From contig JARRRL010000032.1 in NCBI GenBank assembly GCA_037380725.1, forward strand, positions 1-13,122: a stretch of DNA of 13,122 nt. The letters run 5' to 3'. Shown piece after piece: positions 1 through 5,759 of the stretch (within the stretch, counting starts at the first letter, position 1; every line of letters starts with the position of its first letter). The stretch comes from JARRRL01 sp037380725. Its GTDB lineage: Bacteria; Pseudomonadota; Gammaproteobacteria; Pseudomonadales; JANQJO01. Made by a program: the position numbers and the translations under genes. The notes beneath the pieces are model-generated. The model was not told the DNA's origin. It did not search any database and saw nothing but the letters and a program-made list of their open reading frames with translations.

Positions 1-151
1 ATTTCACCGTGCGGATTGGGAACTGGGAATGCAGACATTCCCTATAAGCATCCATTTTGCTGAATGAAATGCCTTTTGTCTCCAGTTTCAGCAGATTCAG
101 ATAGCACCCAATGTTGCTTCTGACCTCATCTTCGTTCCAGTTTCTATTCAT
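1..151 (-). CDS. N-terminal fragment of HNH-endonuclease-like protein, cut by the window edge
   Basis: An open minus-strand frame starts at ATG 149-151 and runs off the left edge, giving 50 residues. The start is bounded by an in-frame TGA at 185-187, and no other ATG, GTG or TTG lies between that stop and 151. The peptide begins with a WNEDEV segment and continues with YLNLLKLETKG and then FSKMDAY. This spacing (Trp-acidic-acidic-Val, then a Tyr/Leu-rich helix, then a Ser-Lys turn) resembles the N-terminal region found on many bacterial proteins annotated as HNH endonucleases, where it precedes a segment rich in Ser-Ile-Glu and Asn-Ile-Ser. That region and any nuclease domain lie outside the window, so no catalytic residue is seen. 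The ribosome-binding site is weak. The family call rests on recalled similarity only; the reading frame itself is better supported. Confidence 0.5.
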   Translation of the reverse strand, partial: MNRNWNEDEVRSNIGCYLNLLKLETKGISFSKMDAYRECLHSQFPIRTVK

Positions 152-729
152 ATTTGATCTTTGGATGGAATGGACACCAGCGGATCAGAATAAAAAGGCG
201 TTTTCCAGTAATGAACAAATCCACCGTACGCTGTACGGTTTTACAGCAAAACAGGGCGTATTTTGGCGTATTTGTGGTGGGACCACCCAAAATAGCCAAG
301 GCAGCTTCCATTTTGTAACATTTTGATTAGATATTTCACATATGTCAATAGAACTACTGCTATCTTTCACCTTGCAGACAAGGGATTTGAATAGTCCTAT
401 ATCTATTCTGTGCTTACATAGAGTGTCTTACTATTATGGAATCGACTCGAACCTTGTTTAGTTCAACTATATTCATATCATACAATAGTGTTTAATTTTT
501 AAGCATTTGAATGCAATCGCTATTGAAAACACCTGCTTATTTAGGGTAAAGATTGCATGGTTAAATTATAATCACCTCTGAAGCTCTACCCAGGTGCAAG
601 TGACCATCCTCCTCGTCCATTTTAAAAGCTCTCTTTCCTGCTCAAAGAATATTCGTAATGCTGTCTGTGTAAGATTACACACCGTTCATATTCACCGTGG
701 AGCCTTTCGAAAATATTATCATCGTTATC
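152..729. other. gene-poor gap between two minus-strand genes
   Basis: No convincing gene is seen on either strand. The open frames of 60-70 codons here lack ribosome-binding sites and recognisable sequence. The stretch contains a perfect 7-bp inverted repeat at 223-239, described separately, and a short GGTGG-GA-CCACC palindrome near 275-290. It presumably holds the 3' untranslated end of the CYTH gene and the promoter of the truncated gene at the left edge, but no clear -10/-35 pair was identified. Confidence 0.5.
223..239. repeat. perfect 7-bp inverted repeat
   Basis: ACCGTAC at 223-229 is repeated in reverse complement as GTACGGT at 233-239, around the trinucleotide GCT. It lies about 75 bases upstream of the start of the truncated minus-strand gene. 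It could be an operator for that gene, but no regulator is known and nothing here identifies one. Confidence 0.4.
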
Positions 730-1260
730 TTAAGCTTGTTTCGCAGAACACGCCTGCCGATGCAAATCAACATAGGCACCTTCTACTAATTGCGCCTCTT
801 TAATACCAAGCTCGGACAATATTGCCCTGGCTTCTGCCATGCCATCTTCCAAGCGCTCAGCATCGTTAAGCACAACTTCAAGTTCCAGGAAATCTCCGAG
901 CTCCTTAACACGATCCAGGTGAATCCGAGTCCTACCTTTAAAATACAGCATTCGACGTTTTTGCACTCGACCAACAACCTGGTAGGCTTGGGTAAGCACT
1001 TCTCTTAAGGTCGCAGGCTCTGACGTTTTCGATATCACATAAAAACATTCTTTCGGCCCTAACTCGTCAGCGCGTTGGTAGAAAATCAATTCTCCTTGAT
1101 CTTCGGATAAAGTTCGTAGCTTTAATCGTCCATTTTCACACGTAAAAAAAGTATCATCCTGAATAATTTCTATTGGGTCACCATTCGAAATTCGAGCAAC
1201 CCTAATTTCCAGGTCATCAATTTTGTTTACGCGCGCTTTAATTTCAACATTTCGAGCCAT
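730..1260 (-). CDS. CYTH-domain protein, class IV adenylate cyclase (CyaB)-like
   Basis: The 176-residue product is a single CYTH (triphosphate tunnel) domain. Visible family features are an opening NxExK motif (N4, E6, K8), a D-T-F-F segment at 36-39, RLKLR at 45-49, the basic cluster KRR at 101-103, TRIHLD at 111-116 and FLELE at 124-128. Charged residues of this kind line the tunnel that binds triphosphates and divalent metal. The canonical ExExK signature has Asn in place of the first Glu; I recall this variant from close relatives annotated as class IV cyclases. Possible activities are cAMP formation from ATP or triphosphate hydrolysis, and the sequence does not decide between them. The start at 1260 is preferred over an upstream ATG at 1353 because family members begin with MARNVEIK and a GGTGG element lies 7 bases upstream. 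The product is expected to be cytoplasmic. The gene stands alone. Confidence 0.88.
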   Translation of the reverse strand: MARNVEIKARVNKIDDLEIRVARISNGDPIEIIQDDTFFTCENGRLKLRTLSEDQGELIFYQRADELGPKECFYVISKTSEPATLREVLTQAYQVVGRVQKRRMLYFKGRTRIHLDRVKELGDFLELEVVLNDAERLEDGMAEARAILSELGIKEAQLVEGAYVDLHRQACSAKQA

Positions 1261-1546
1261 TGCGATACCACCGTGAACCGCCGTGAATAGGTGGAGTAAA
1301 TGTAAAGTAAATGATGTGGTTGAGCAACGAATGTTTATGACGGAGGGAAGCAAATCTGGCCATCCTCATCCCCTCATCACTACGCACACCCCAATCAATC
1401 CACAATTTTAGAACGCAATTTACTAAAGAAACACACGTATAGGAGCAATCCGGCATCCTGTGATGCTTAAAGAATATACAGCTCGTCAGCTGGACAAAAT
1501 GAAATCATCTGTCGAAAACAACTGAATACAGCCCGCGCCCTATTGC

Positions 1547-1572
1547 CTTGGTTCAGCTAAGAATGAACCGAG
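1547..1572. repeat. 9-bp stem-loop without T-run
   Basis: CTTGGTTCA at 1547-1555 pairs with TGAACCGAG at 1564-1572 around an 8-base loop. Eight pairs are Watson-Crick and one is a G-T pair. No poly-T tract follows on either strand, so an intrinsic terminator is unlikely. The role is unknown. Confidence 0.4.
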
Positions 1573-1603
1573 TTGGCGAGCCAAGAATCAACATTCATCA
1601 TAT

Positions 1604-1615
1604 AATTGATCAATT
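1604..1615. repeat. 12-bp perfect palindrome AATTGATCAATT
   Basis: The 12 bases equal their own reverse complement and are centred on GATC. The core TTGATCAA recurs in split form at 2001-2015, so the two could be related protein-binding sites. The spacing does not match the FNR-type TTGAT-N4-ATCAA box. Confidence 0.4.
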
Positions 1616-1638
1616 TTAATACTACTGATCAAATAACA

Positions 1639-1710
1639 TACATTGCTACCTCTTATTACATTCGTGGGTCTCCTTACATTCATTCGTTCTACTACATTCA
1701 TACCGGCTTA
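1639..1710. repeat. four degenerate 18-bp tandem units beginning TACATT
   Basis: TACATT starts at 1639, 1657, 1675 and 1693, exactly 18 bp apart. The third and fourth copies share TACATTCAT. The remaining 12 bases of each unit are only loosely conserved (T/C-rich). On the minus strand the motif reads AATGTA. In one plus-strand frame the units would encode six-residue blocks starting Tyr-Ile, but that frame has no start codon and is closed by an upstream TAA. Exact phasing suggests an old tandem expansion or an array of binding sites. Confidence 0.5.
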
Positions 1711-2000
1711 AATACCAGCTTAATCAACCTTGTTAGGGTTTAGGCTGACGCCAACGCCCTACCTCACCGGGCTCGTTAACGTTTTGACTAATTAATCTAT
1801 ATGGGCTTGCGGGTATTACTCGTACTTTTTTCGGGAATCAGACGAGATCAGTTTCAGCTTGCCAATGCATTAAAACTTTACCATGTGGTTTTTTTGTGAT
1901 CTAATGGTCGCCGACTTTCAGATTTAAGTGCTAATTCGCTTATTAAAAGTACTTATGTGTTACGTTTAGCTCAAGTCTCTAGCTTTTAGGTTGCTTATAA

Positions 2001-2015
2001 TTTGATCGGATCAAA
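2001..2015. repeat. interrupted palindrome TTTGATC-G-GATCAAA
   Basis: Two 7-bp arms (2001-2007 and 2009-2015) are perfect reverse complements around a single G. The site contains TTGAT and ATCAA half-sites separated by three bases. FNR/Anr boxes require four, so this is not a canonical anaerobic regulator site. It lies about 465 bases upstream of the HExxH protein gene. Confidence 0.4.
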
Positions 2016-2468
2016 AATAAGACAAGCAAGAATATGCTCCTGAGTCAAGGAATGCGGTTCAAGCCGTTGCCACTGCAAGACCTGTCAAAGCGCCAACATC
2101 CGTTAGCTAGCTGATACAGGCCACAACGATATAGACTACAAAAAAATAATGCGTTTGAGTTACCAAGACGGTTCCCGTAAATTATATCCTTAGGTATGAT
2201 ATTTTTTGAGAATCACGTACTATTATGACAGCTCATCTGGAATATAAATTCCTCGAAATAGGGATATTATGATGAAAAATACTACAGAATAGTGAAAAAA
2301 ACGTTCTGCTGATAATAACTTCCTTCATTTAAAACCCGATTGCCCACACGGTGATCCACATATTTCTGCTTCGTGAAAATTTTTTCAGTAATAACAAAAG
2401 TCATCCATGCGGTAGAATAAGCGATAACCGGCTAGAACTGATCCGACGGCAAATAACAACAACCAAGC

Positions 2469-2472
2469 GAGG
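2469..2472 (+). promoter_or_regulatory. ribosome-binding site supporting a GTG start
   Basis: GAGG lies six bases upstream of GTG 2479-2481. The first ATG in this frame is more than 130 codons downstream, so this site decides the start of the HExxH protein. Confidence 0.75.
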
Positions 2473-2478
2473 CGTATT

Positions 2479-4119
2479 GTGAGTTCAATAACGACGGATA
2501 ATAAGGAATCATTTCCTTTCTCAAACTCTGATTATACAAAATACCTCTTTGAATCCAATAATTTGTCTATTGATAGAGACGAAAAAGCAGAATCGGCATC
2601 CTACGCTGAAAGCGATACAGCAGAGGCGCGTCGCCATAATCCGTTGGCTCTACGCTTACTGTCCTACAACGACAACGCGGATCATTTCCGAGTACTTGAT
2701 AATCCACTAGCCGAAGTAAACGACGATGTCAGCACGCTGCCTGATCAGGCGCTTGTGCAAGATCAGTTTAACCGTCTGTTAAATGACGAGCAATTTGGGG
2801 CTTTATACAAAGCTACGGCTAGCGCCAAAACGACTCAAGAACTTGAAAGTGCGGAAGCCAAACTCAACGAGTATATGGATGCAAACTACCCAGAACTCAA
2901 GGAGCTTATCGTTAATCGATTGGGTTACGGTAATATTGTCGGGTTCATACAACTCGCGTTGTCGTACGACGATGCATGGGTTGACCCTAAAACACGCCAA
3001 CAACTAAATGAAAACGTCGCATTTGACATGCTCTTCAAGCGCCTCGATCTCCCTTATGGAGAAAGCGCGGTGGTTGCCAATGAGGATAGTTTCGGTAAAT
3101 TGCCAGATGTAGATGCCGAGGCTAACTACGTTAAGATTAAGCTCGCAGACTCCAGCATCATCACTTTTGACGGACCCGAGGCTGGTCGAGTAGCGAATGA
3201 GTTTGCCAAAAGTTATAACAACAGCGAAACCTTTCGCACAACAATGCATCATTTGGCTCAAGAACAAGACGGCATCTATAGCTTTCATATTTTTGAACAA
3301 GCGCCTAATGAAGAAGGTATGCTATCGGGCTTTAATTTTGCTGGCACGCAGAAAGGTCACAATGCGAGCGGCGTCTATCTCAACCGTCCTTCAATTGGCC
3401 AGGACTACCTGGGCGATCGATATTCAACCATGAACACAATAATCCATGAAACGGGACACGATTTACACGATTGTACCGATTGTGATGATGACATCCCATC
3501 TCCCGGTGGTTCTCACAGCCGGGAACACAGCATCTATATAGGTAGTATTATCAATGAAATAGAAAACAATGGTGTCAACACGAACATTGATATTGATGAT
3601 GACGACTACTCGAATAACATCAGTATTTTTGGCCTCAACACCGAAAAGCCGACTAATATGGAGTTTGCAGATCCGGCTGCATTCGATATGTGGAAACAAA
3701 CCTATGGAAAAATCCAAGAGGCGATTAACTTGGGCGACTACAGGTACGCCGCGCAACTGATGGCTTCTATACCGCCGGACGAAACCATCGAGCTTAACGC
3801 TACCGACCCACAAGAGAAAGGCAATACCACTGTTTCATATAACGTTAACGAACTGATTGCTCAAGAACTTTTACTCCAAGCCGATAGTGATGATTGGTTA
3901 AATACCGATAAAGGCGAAATGAAAACCATCGGTGAAAAATTTCACTTATCCAATTTCTTTAATTACATGAATGCAGTAGATTCAAACTATTCCACAGTCA
4001 TCGATAATGCAGCAGCTACATTAAACATGGATCTAGGCATAGAGCTTCCCGGCTATGATCTCGCCAATATGGCAAGAAGAATAATACAAGATATCATTGA
4101 CAGGTTACCCAAAGTTTAA
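2479..4119 (+). CDS. putative HExxH zinc metallopeptidase, NleD/M91-effector-like
   Basis: A 546-residue protein starting at GTG, with GAGG six bases upstream. It has no signal peptide and no membrane segment. The clearest motif is HETGH at residues 323-327 (His323, Glu324, His327) in the hydrophobic-HExxH context of zinc peptidases. It is followed by GGSHSREH at 343-350 and then IGSIINEIEN; Glu349 or a Glu near 360 could be the third zinc ligand. The order HExxH, then a short Glu-containing loop, then a Gly and an Asn-Glu-rich helix recalls the M91 family typified by the type III effector NleD, which cuts host MAP kinases. NleD is under half this length. Here about 200 residues precede and 180 follow the peptidase region; both are acidic, helical-looking and unrecognised. 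A very acidic loop (371-377) follows the active site. A role as an exported effector or toxin is inference, and no secretion or immunity gene is adjacent. Confidence 0.6.
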   Translation: MSSITTDNKESFPFSNSDYTKYLFESNNLSIDRDEKAESASYAESDTAEARRHNPLALRLLSYNDNADHFRVLDNPLAEVNDDVSTLPDQALVQDQFNRLLNDEQFGALYKATASAKTTQELESAEAKLNEYMDANYPELKELIVNRLGYGNIVGFIQLALSYDDAWVDPKTRQQLNENVAFDMLFKRLDLPYGESAVVANEDSFGKLPDVDAEANYVKIKLADSSIITFDGPEAGRVANEFAKSYNNSETFRTTMHHLAQEQDGIYSFHIFEQAPNEEGMLSGFNFAGTQKGHNASGVYLNRPSIGQDYLGDRYSTMNTIIHETGHDLHDCTDCDDDIPSPGGSHSREHSIYIGSIINEIENNGVNTNIDIDDDDYSNNISIFGLNTEKPTNMEFADPAAFDMWKQTYGKIQEAINLGDYRYAAQLMASIPPDETIELNATDPQEKGNTTVSYNVNELIAQELLLQADSDDWLNTDKGEMKTIGEKFHLSNFFNYMNAVDSNYSTVIDNAAATLNMDLGIELPGYDLANMARRIIQDIIDRLPKV

Positions 4120-4581
4120 AGCCCCAACTGAGGAAGAATCGCATTTAAATTGTTCGGATCTTCGCTTGAGCGCACGCGGTTCTACGCGTGCGTATACCAA
4201 AGTAAGATGAGCACTTTTGTTTTTTTCAGATTCACTTGTATCGCCCGCTTCTGCCGAACGCTTTTCTTTTCTTTCAAGCTCAGCTTTATGCTGATCTGCT
4301 TATCGTTTTTCAAGCTCAAAGCACCTGATATTTTTTTCCTGAGATCAACACACGCGTCTCTGCCTTACCTCTCCTTTTTGATGACTTTTATCTGGCTTTT
4401 TAATTGATGTCAGCCTGAAGGAAAAATACATTGCTTCCTCGATTCGCTTTAATATCCAGAACCGATGTTTCGGATTATGCCCATTTCGACGAGTATGAAA
4501 TTCCTGCTCGAACAGCTTCTCCAAGGGCTGCAAGTGGATTGGACTTAAATGCGTCACCCTCCACCCACGGCGCTACCTTTT
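4120..4581. other. gene-poor gap between convergent genes
   Basis: The gap lies between the 3' ends of the HExxH protein gene and the DUF2059 gene. Open frames on both strands (up to about 85 codons) have highly biased composition: a T-rich plus strand reads as Phe-rich and its complement as Lys-rich. None has a usable ribosome-binding site. The only structured element is the GC-rich hairpin at 4171-4192. Confidence 0.5.
4171..4192. terminator. GC-rich 8-bp hairpin downstream of the HExxH gene
   Basis: CGCACGCG (4171-4178) and CGCGTGCG (4185-4192) are perfect reverse complements around the loop GTTCTA. The hairpin lies about 50 bases after the TAA of the upstream gene. No poly-T run follows immediately on either strand, so it is not a textbook intrinsic terminator. 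It may stabilise the 3' end of the transcript or be part of a dispersed repeat. Confidence 0.45.
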
Positions 4582-5085
4582 CTACTTAATACCCTCTTTT
4601 TCAAATCGCTCAATCAAACGCTGCTGAATAACAGGCGCTATTTTTTGGCCAAACAGCTGCCCGGCCTGCATGCCTTCTTGAGAAATAAGCGGCATAACAC
4701 GAATCATCTTTTTACCGAGTTCGCTATTATTTAGCTCGACCATTTTTTCAAGCTCTTCGACACTGAAATGCTTACTGTAAACCGGATACATCAGGTCTTT
4801 AAAAAAGCCATTTACAATCATCTCTTCATGAATAGCTTCGTCAACGACTTCTTGCACAAGATCGAATACCTTGGGATCCATGTCAGGCTGAGAGGACTGA
4901 AGCATCATTGACATTTGCTGAACAAAAAGCTCTGAAAATTGCTTGCTCATAGCCAGTGTGGACTGCCCAGTTTGCTCCAATATTACATCAATCAATTTCT
5001 TCTTTTCTGGCGTAAGATCTTCCGCAACACACACGGACGTTGAAAAAACTAAAATAACTATGCTAAATATTTTACTTAATTTCAT
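4582..5085 (-). CDS. DUF2059 periplasmic protein with signal peptide
   Basis: The 167-residue product begins with a typical Sec signal: a Lys-containing start, a hydrophobic core (residues 6-18) and likely cleavage after Ala21 in the CVA-ED context. The C-terminal half, from about residue 90 to 163, matches the DUF2059 pattern. It has an aromatic FFKDLMYPVYSKHFS segment, then EELEKMVELNNSELGKKM, then an amphipathic helix with an Ile-Ala-Pro turn. DUF2059 proteins are small exported proteins of unknown function, common in proteobacteria. The frame could also open at GTG three bases upstream (5088). The ATG is preferred because GAGG at 5093-5096 stands 7 bases from it. The gene is monocistronic and converges on the HExxH gene. 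No enzymatic residues are apparent. Confidence 0.88.
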   Translation of the reverse strand: MKLSKIFSIVILVFSTSVCVAEDLTPEKKKLIDVILEQTGQSTLAMSKQFSELFVQQMSMMLQSSQPDMDPKVFDLVQEVVDEAIHEEMIVNGFFKDLMYPVYSKHFSVEELEKMVELNNSELGKKMIRVMPLISQEGMQAGQLFGQKIAPVIQQRLIERFEKEGIK

Positions 5086-5697
5086 CACTAAGCCTCACAA
5101 TAGATTAATTAGCCTAATCTTCCAACGCGATCTCAACACGAAGCAAGCGGGATACGCCCACCAACACCATTGACGTTGGCAAGCTGACGCGAGAAAGGTA
5201 CAGCAGACGACTGCATTGAGTCAAGGTGAGTCTGTCGTAACAGAAACGGTACTGTACACAGACAGGACAGGGTTATCCACCTTGGGATGCCACATGTCCG
5301 TTTTCGACTGAATCTGACGCGATGACTCTACCCGCAGAGATCGGCTCAAGAGGGTGGTATTTTTCGGCATTAGGTGCAACGCTTCTCAAGCATTCTGCAC
5401 TACGGCCAATGGATCGAGCGTTACAGATACACAGTTCAAAAAACGCGAATAAACAAAAAAATTTCACAGCATCAAAAATAAAAATGTTTTTTCTACTCAT
5501 TCCTTTTATCTGAAAATCACGAAGCTAATCAAGTAAAAAATAGTCCCTTAGCACTGTCAGGAGCACTGCGTGCGCCAACGAGCCAATTTATTGAAGCGTG
5601 TCATAGCTTGAATACAATAAAGACCAGTGCTTGTGTTGTTAATGTGATCATTATTACTTCGATGTGTTTGACAATATGTACTTGAGAAAGTGTTTCT

Positions 5698-5715
5698 AAA
5701 AAGACTTGAAAAGTC
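5698..5715 (-). terminator. weak intrinsic terminator candidate for the 881-residue gene
   Basis: On the minus strand a 5-bp stem, GACTT and AAGTC around a 3-base loop (5703-5715), is followed directly by a run of five T (5698-5702). The layout is that of a Rho-independent terminator, but the stem is short and only moderately GC-rich. It lies 45-60 bases downstream of the stop codon. Confidence 0.4.
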
Positions 5716-5732
5716 CTGAAAAGTAAGGGAGG

Positions 5733-5759
5733 CCCTCAAGAGAAGCTCCCTGTTGAGGG
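5733..5759 (-). repeat. 7-bp stem-loop abutting the stop codon of the 881-residue gene
   Basis: CCCTCAA (5733-5739) and TTGAGGG (5753-5759) are perfect reverse complements around a 13-base loop. The stem touches the TAA stop at 5760-5762 on the minus strand. No T-run follows. It may act together with the smaller hairpin at 5698-5715 to protect or end the transcript. Confidence 0.45.

Larger units (their letters stand above)
1261..2478. other. 1.2-kb gene-free stretch with palindromes and phased repeats
   Basis: Between two divergently oriented genes no reading frame has both a start with a ribosome-binding site and recognisable sequence. The stretch holds a 9-bp stem-loop at 1547-1572, a 12-bp palindrome at 1604-1615, four 18-bp phased repeats at 1639-1710 and an interrupted 7-bp palindrome at 2001-2015. 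It also has an AT-rich hairpin followed by a T-run near 2184-2207. A 7-codon frame preceded by AGGGA sits near 2268, but it is too short to interpret. The region must contain the promoters of both flanking genes, yet no strong sigma-70 pair was found. It may be decayed coding DNA. Confidence 0.55.
5086..5759. other. gene-poor gap between the DUF2059 gene and the 881-residue gene
   Basis: The gap contains the upstream region of the DUF2059 gene, with a 6-bp inverted repeat (AGATTA at 5102-5107, TAATCT at 5115-5120). It also contains the 3' region of the large minus-strand gene. Open frames of about 60-75 codons at 5273-5513 and 5557-5739 lack ribosome-binding sites, and I do not recognise their products. 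AGCACTG is directly repeated near 5550-5570. Confidence 0.5.

Noticed and set aside
1733..1792. GTTAGGG, GCCAAC and GTTAACG motifs with partial inverted symmetry, resembling an integron attC site.
   Set aside because: The core boxes do not fit the RYYYAAC/GTTRRRY consensus, no integrase or cassette is nearby, and the stem has a large internal mismatch.
1801..1989. A plus-strand frame of 62 codons from ATG 1801 interrupted by one TGA at 1897-1899, suggesting a broken gene.
   Set aside because: There is no ribosome-binding site, the product is not recognised, and runs of this length with one stop are expected by chance.
2001..2015. FNR/Anr box.
   Set aside because: The half-sites TTGAT and ATCAA are separated by three bases instead of four.
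4345..4557. A 70-codon minus-strand frame (reading MTHLSPIHL from an alternative GTG start) in the gap after the HExxH gene.
   Set aside because: The Shine-Dalgarno-like GGAGG touches the GTG start with no spacing, and the composition is driven by the AT-rich strand.
5246..5264. CTGT/ACAG half-sites resembling a LexA box.
   Set aside because: The half-sites are six bases apart, whereas a LexA box needs eight.
5273..5513. Overlapping 63- and 75-codon frames on opposite strands.
   Set aside because: Neither has a ribosome-binding site and I recognise neither product; their overlap makes at least one spurious.
5557..5739. A 60-codon minus-strand frame just downstream of the 881-residue gene.
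   Set aside because: It needs a TTG start without a Shine-Dalgarno element and spans the terminator-like hairpins.
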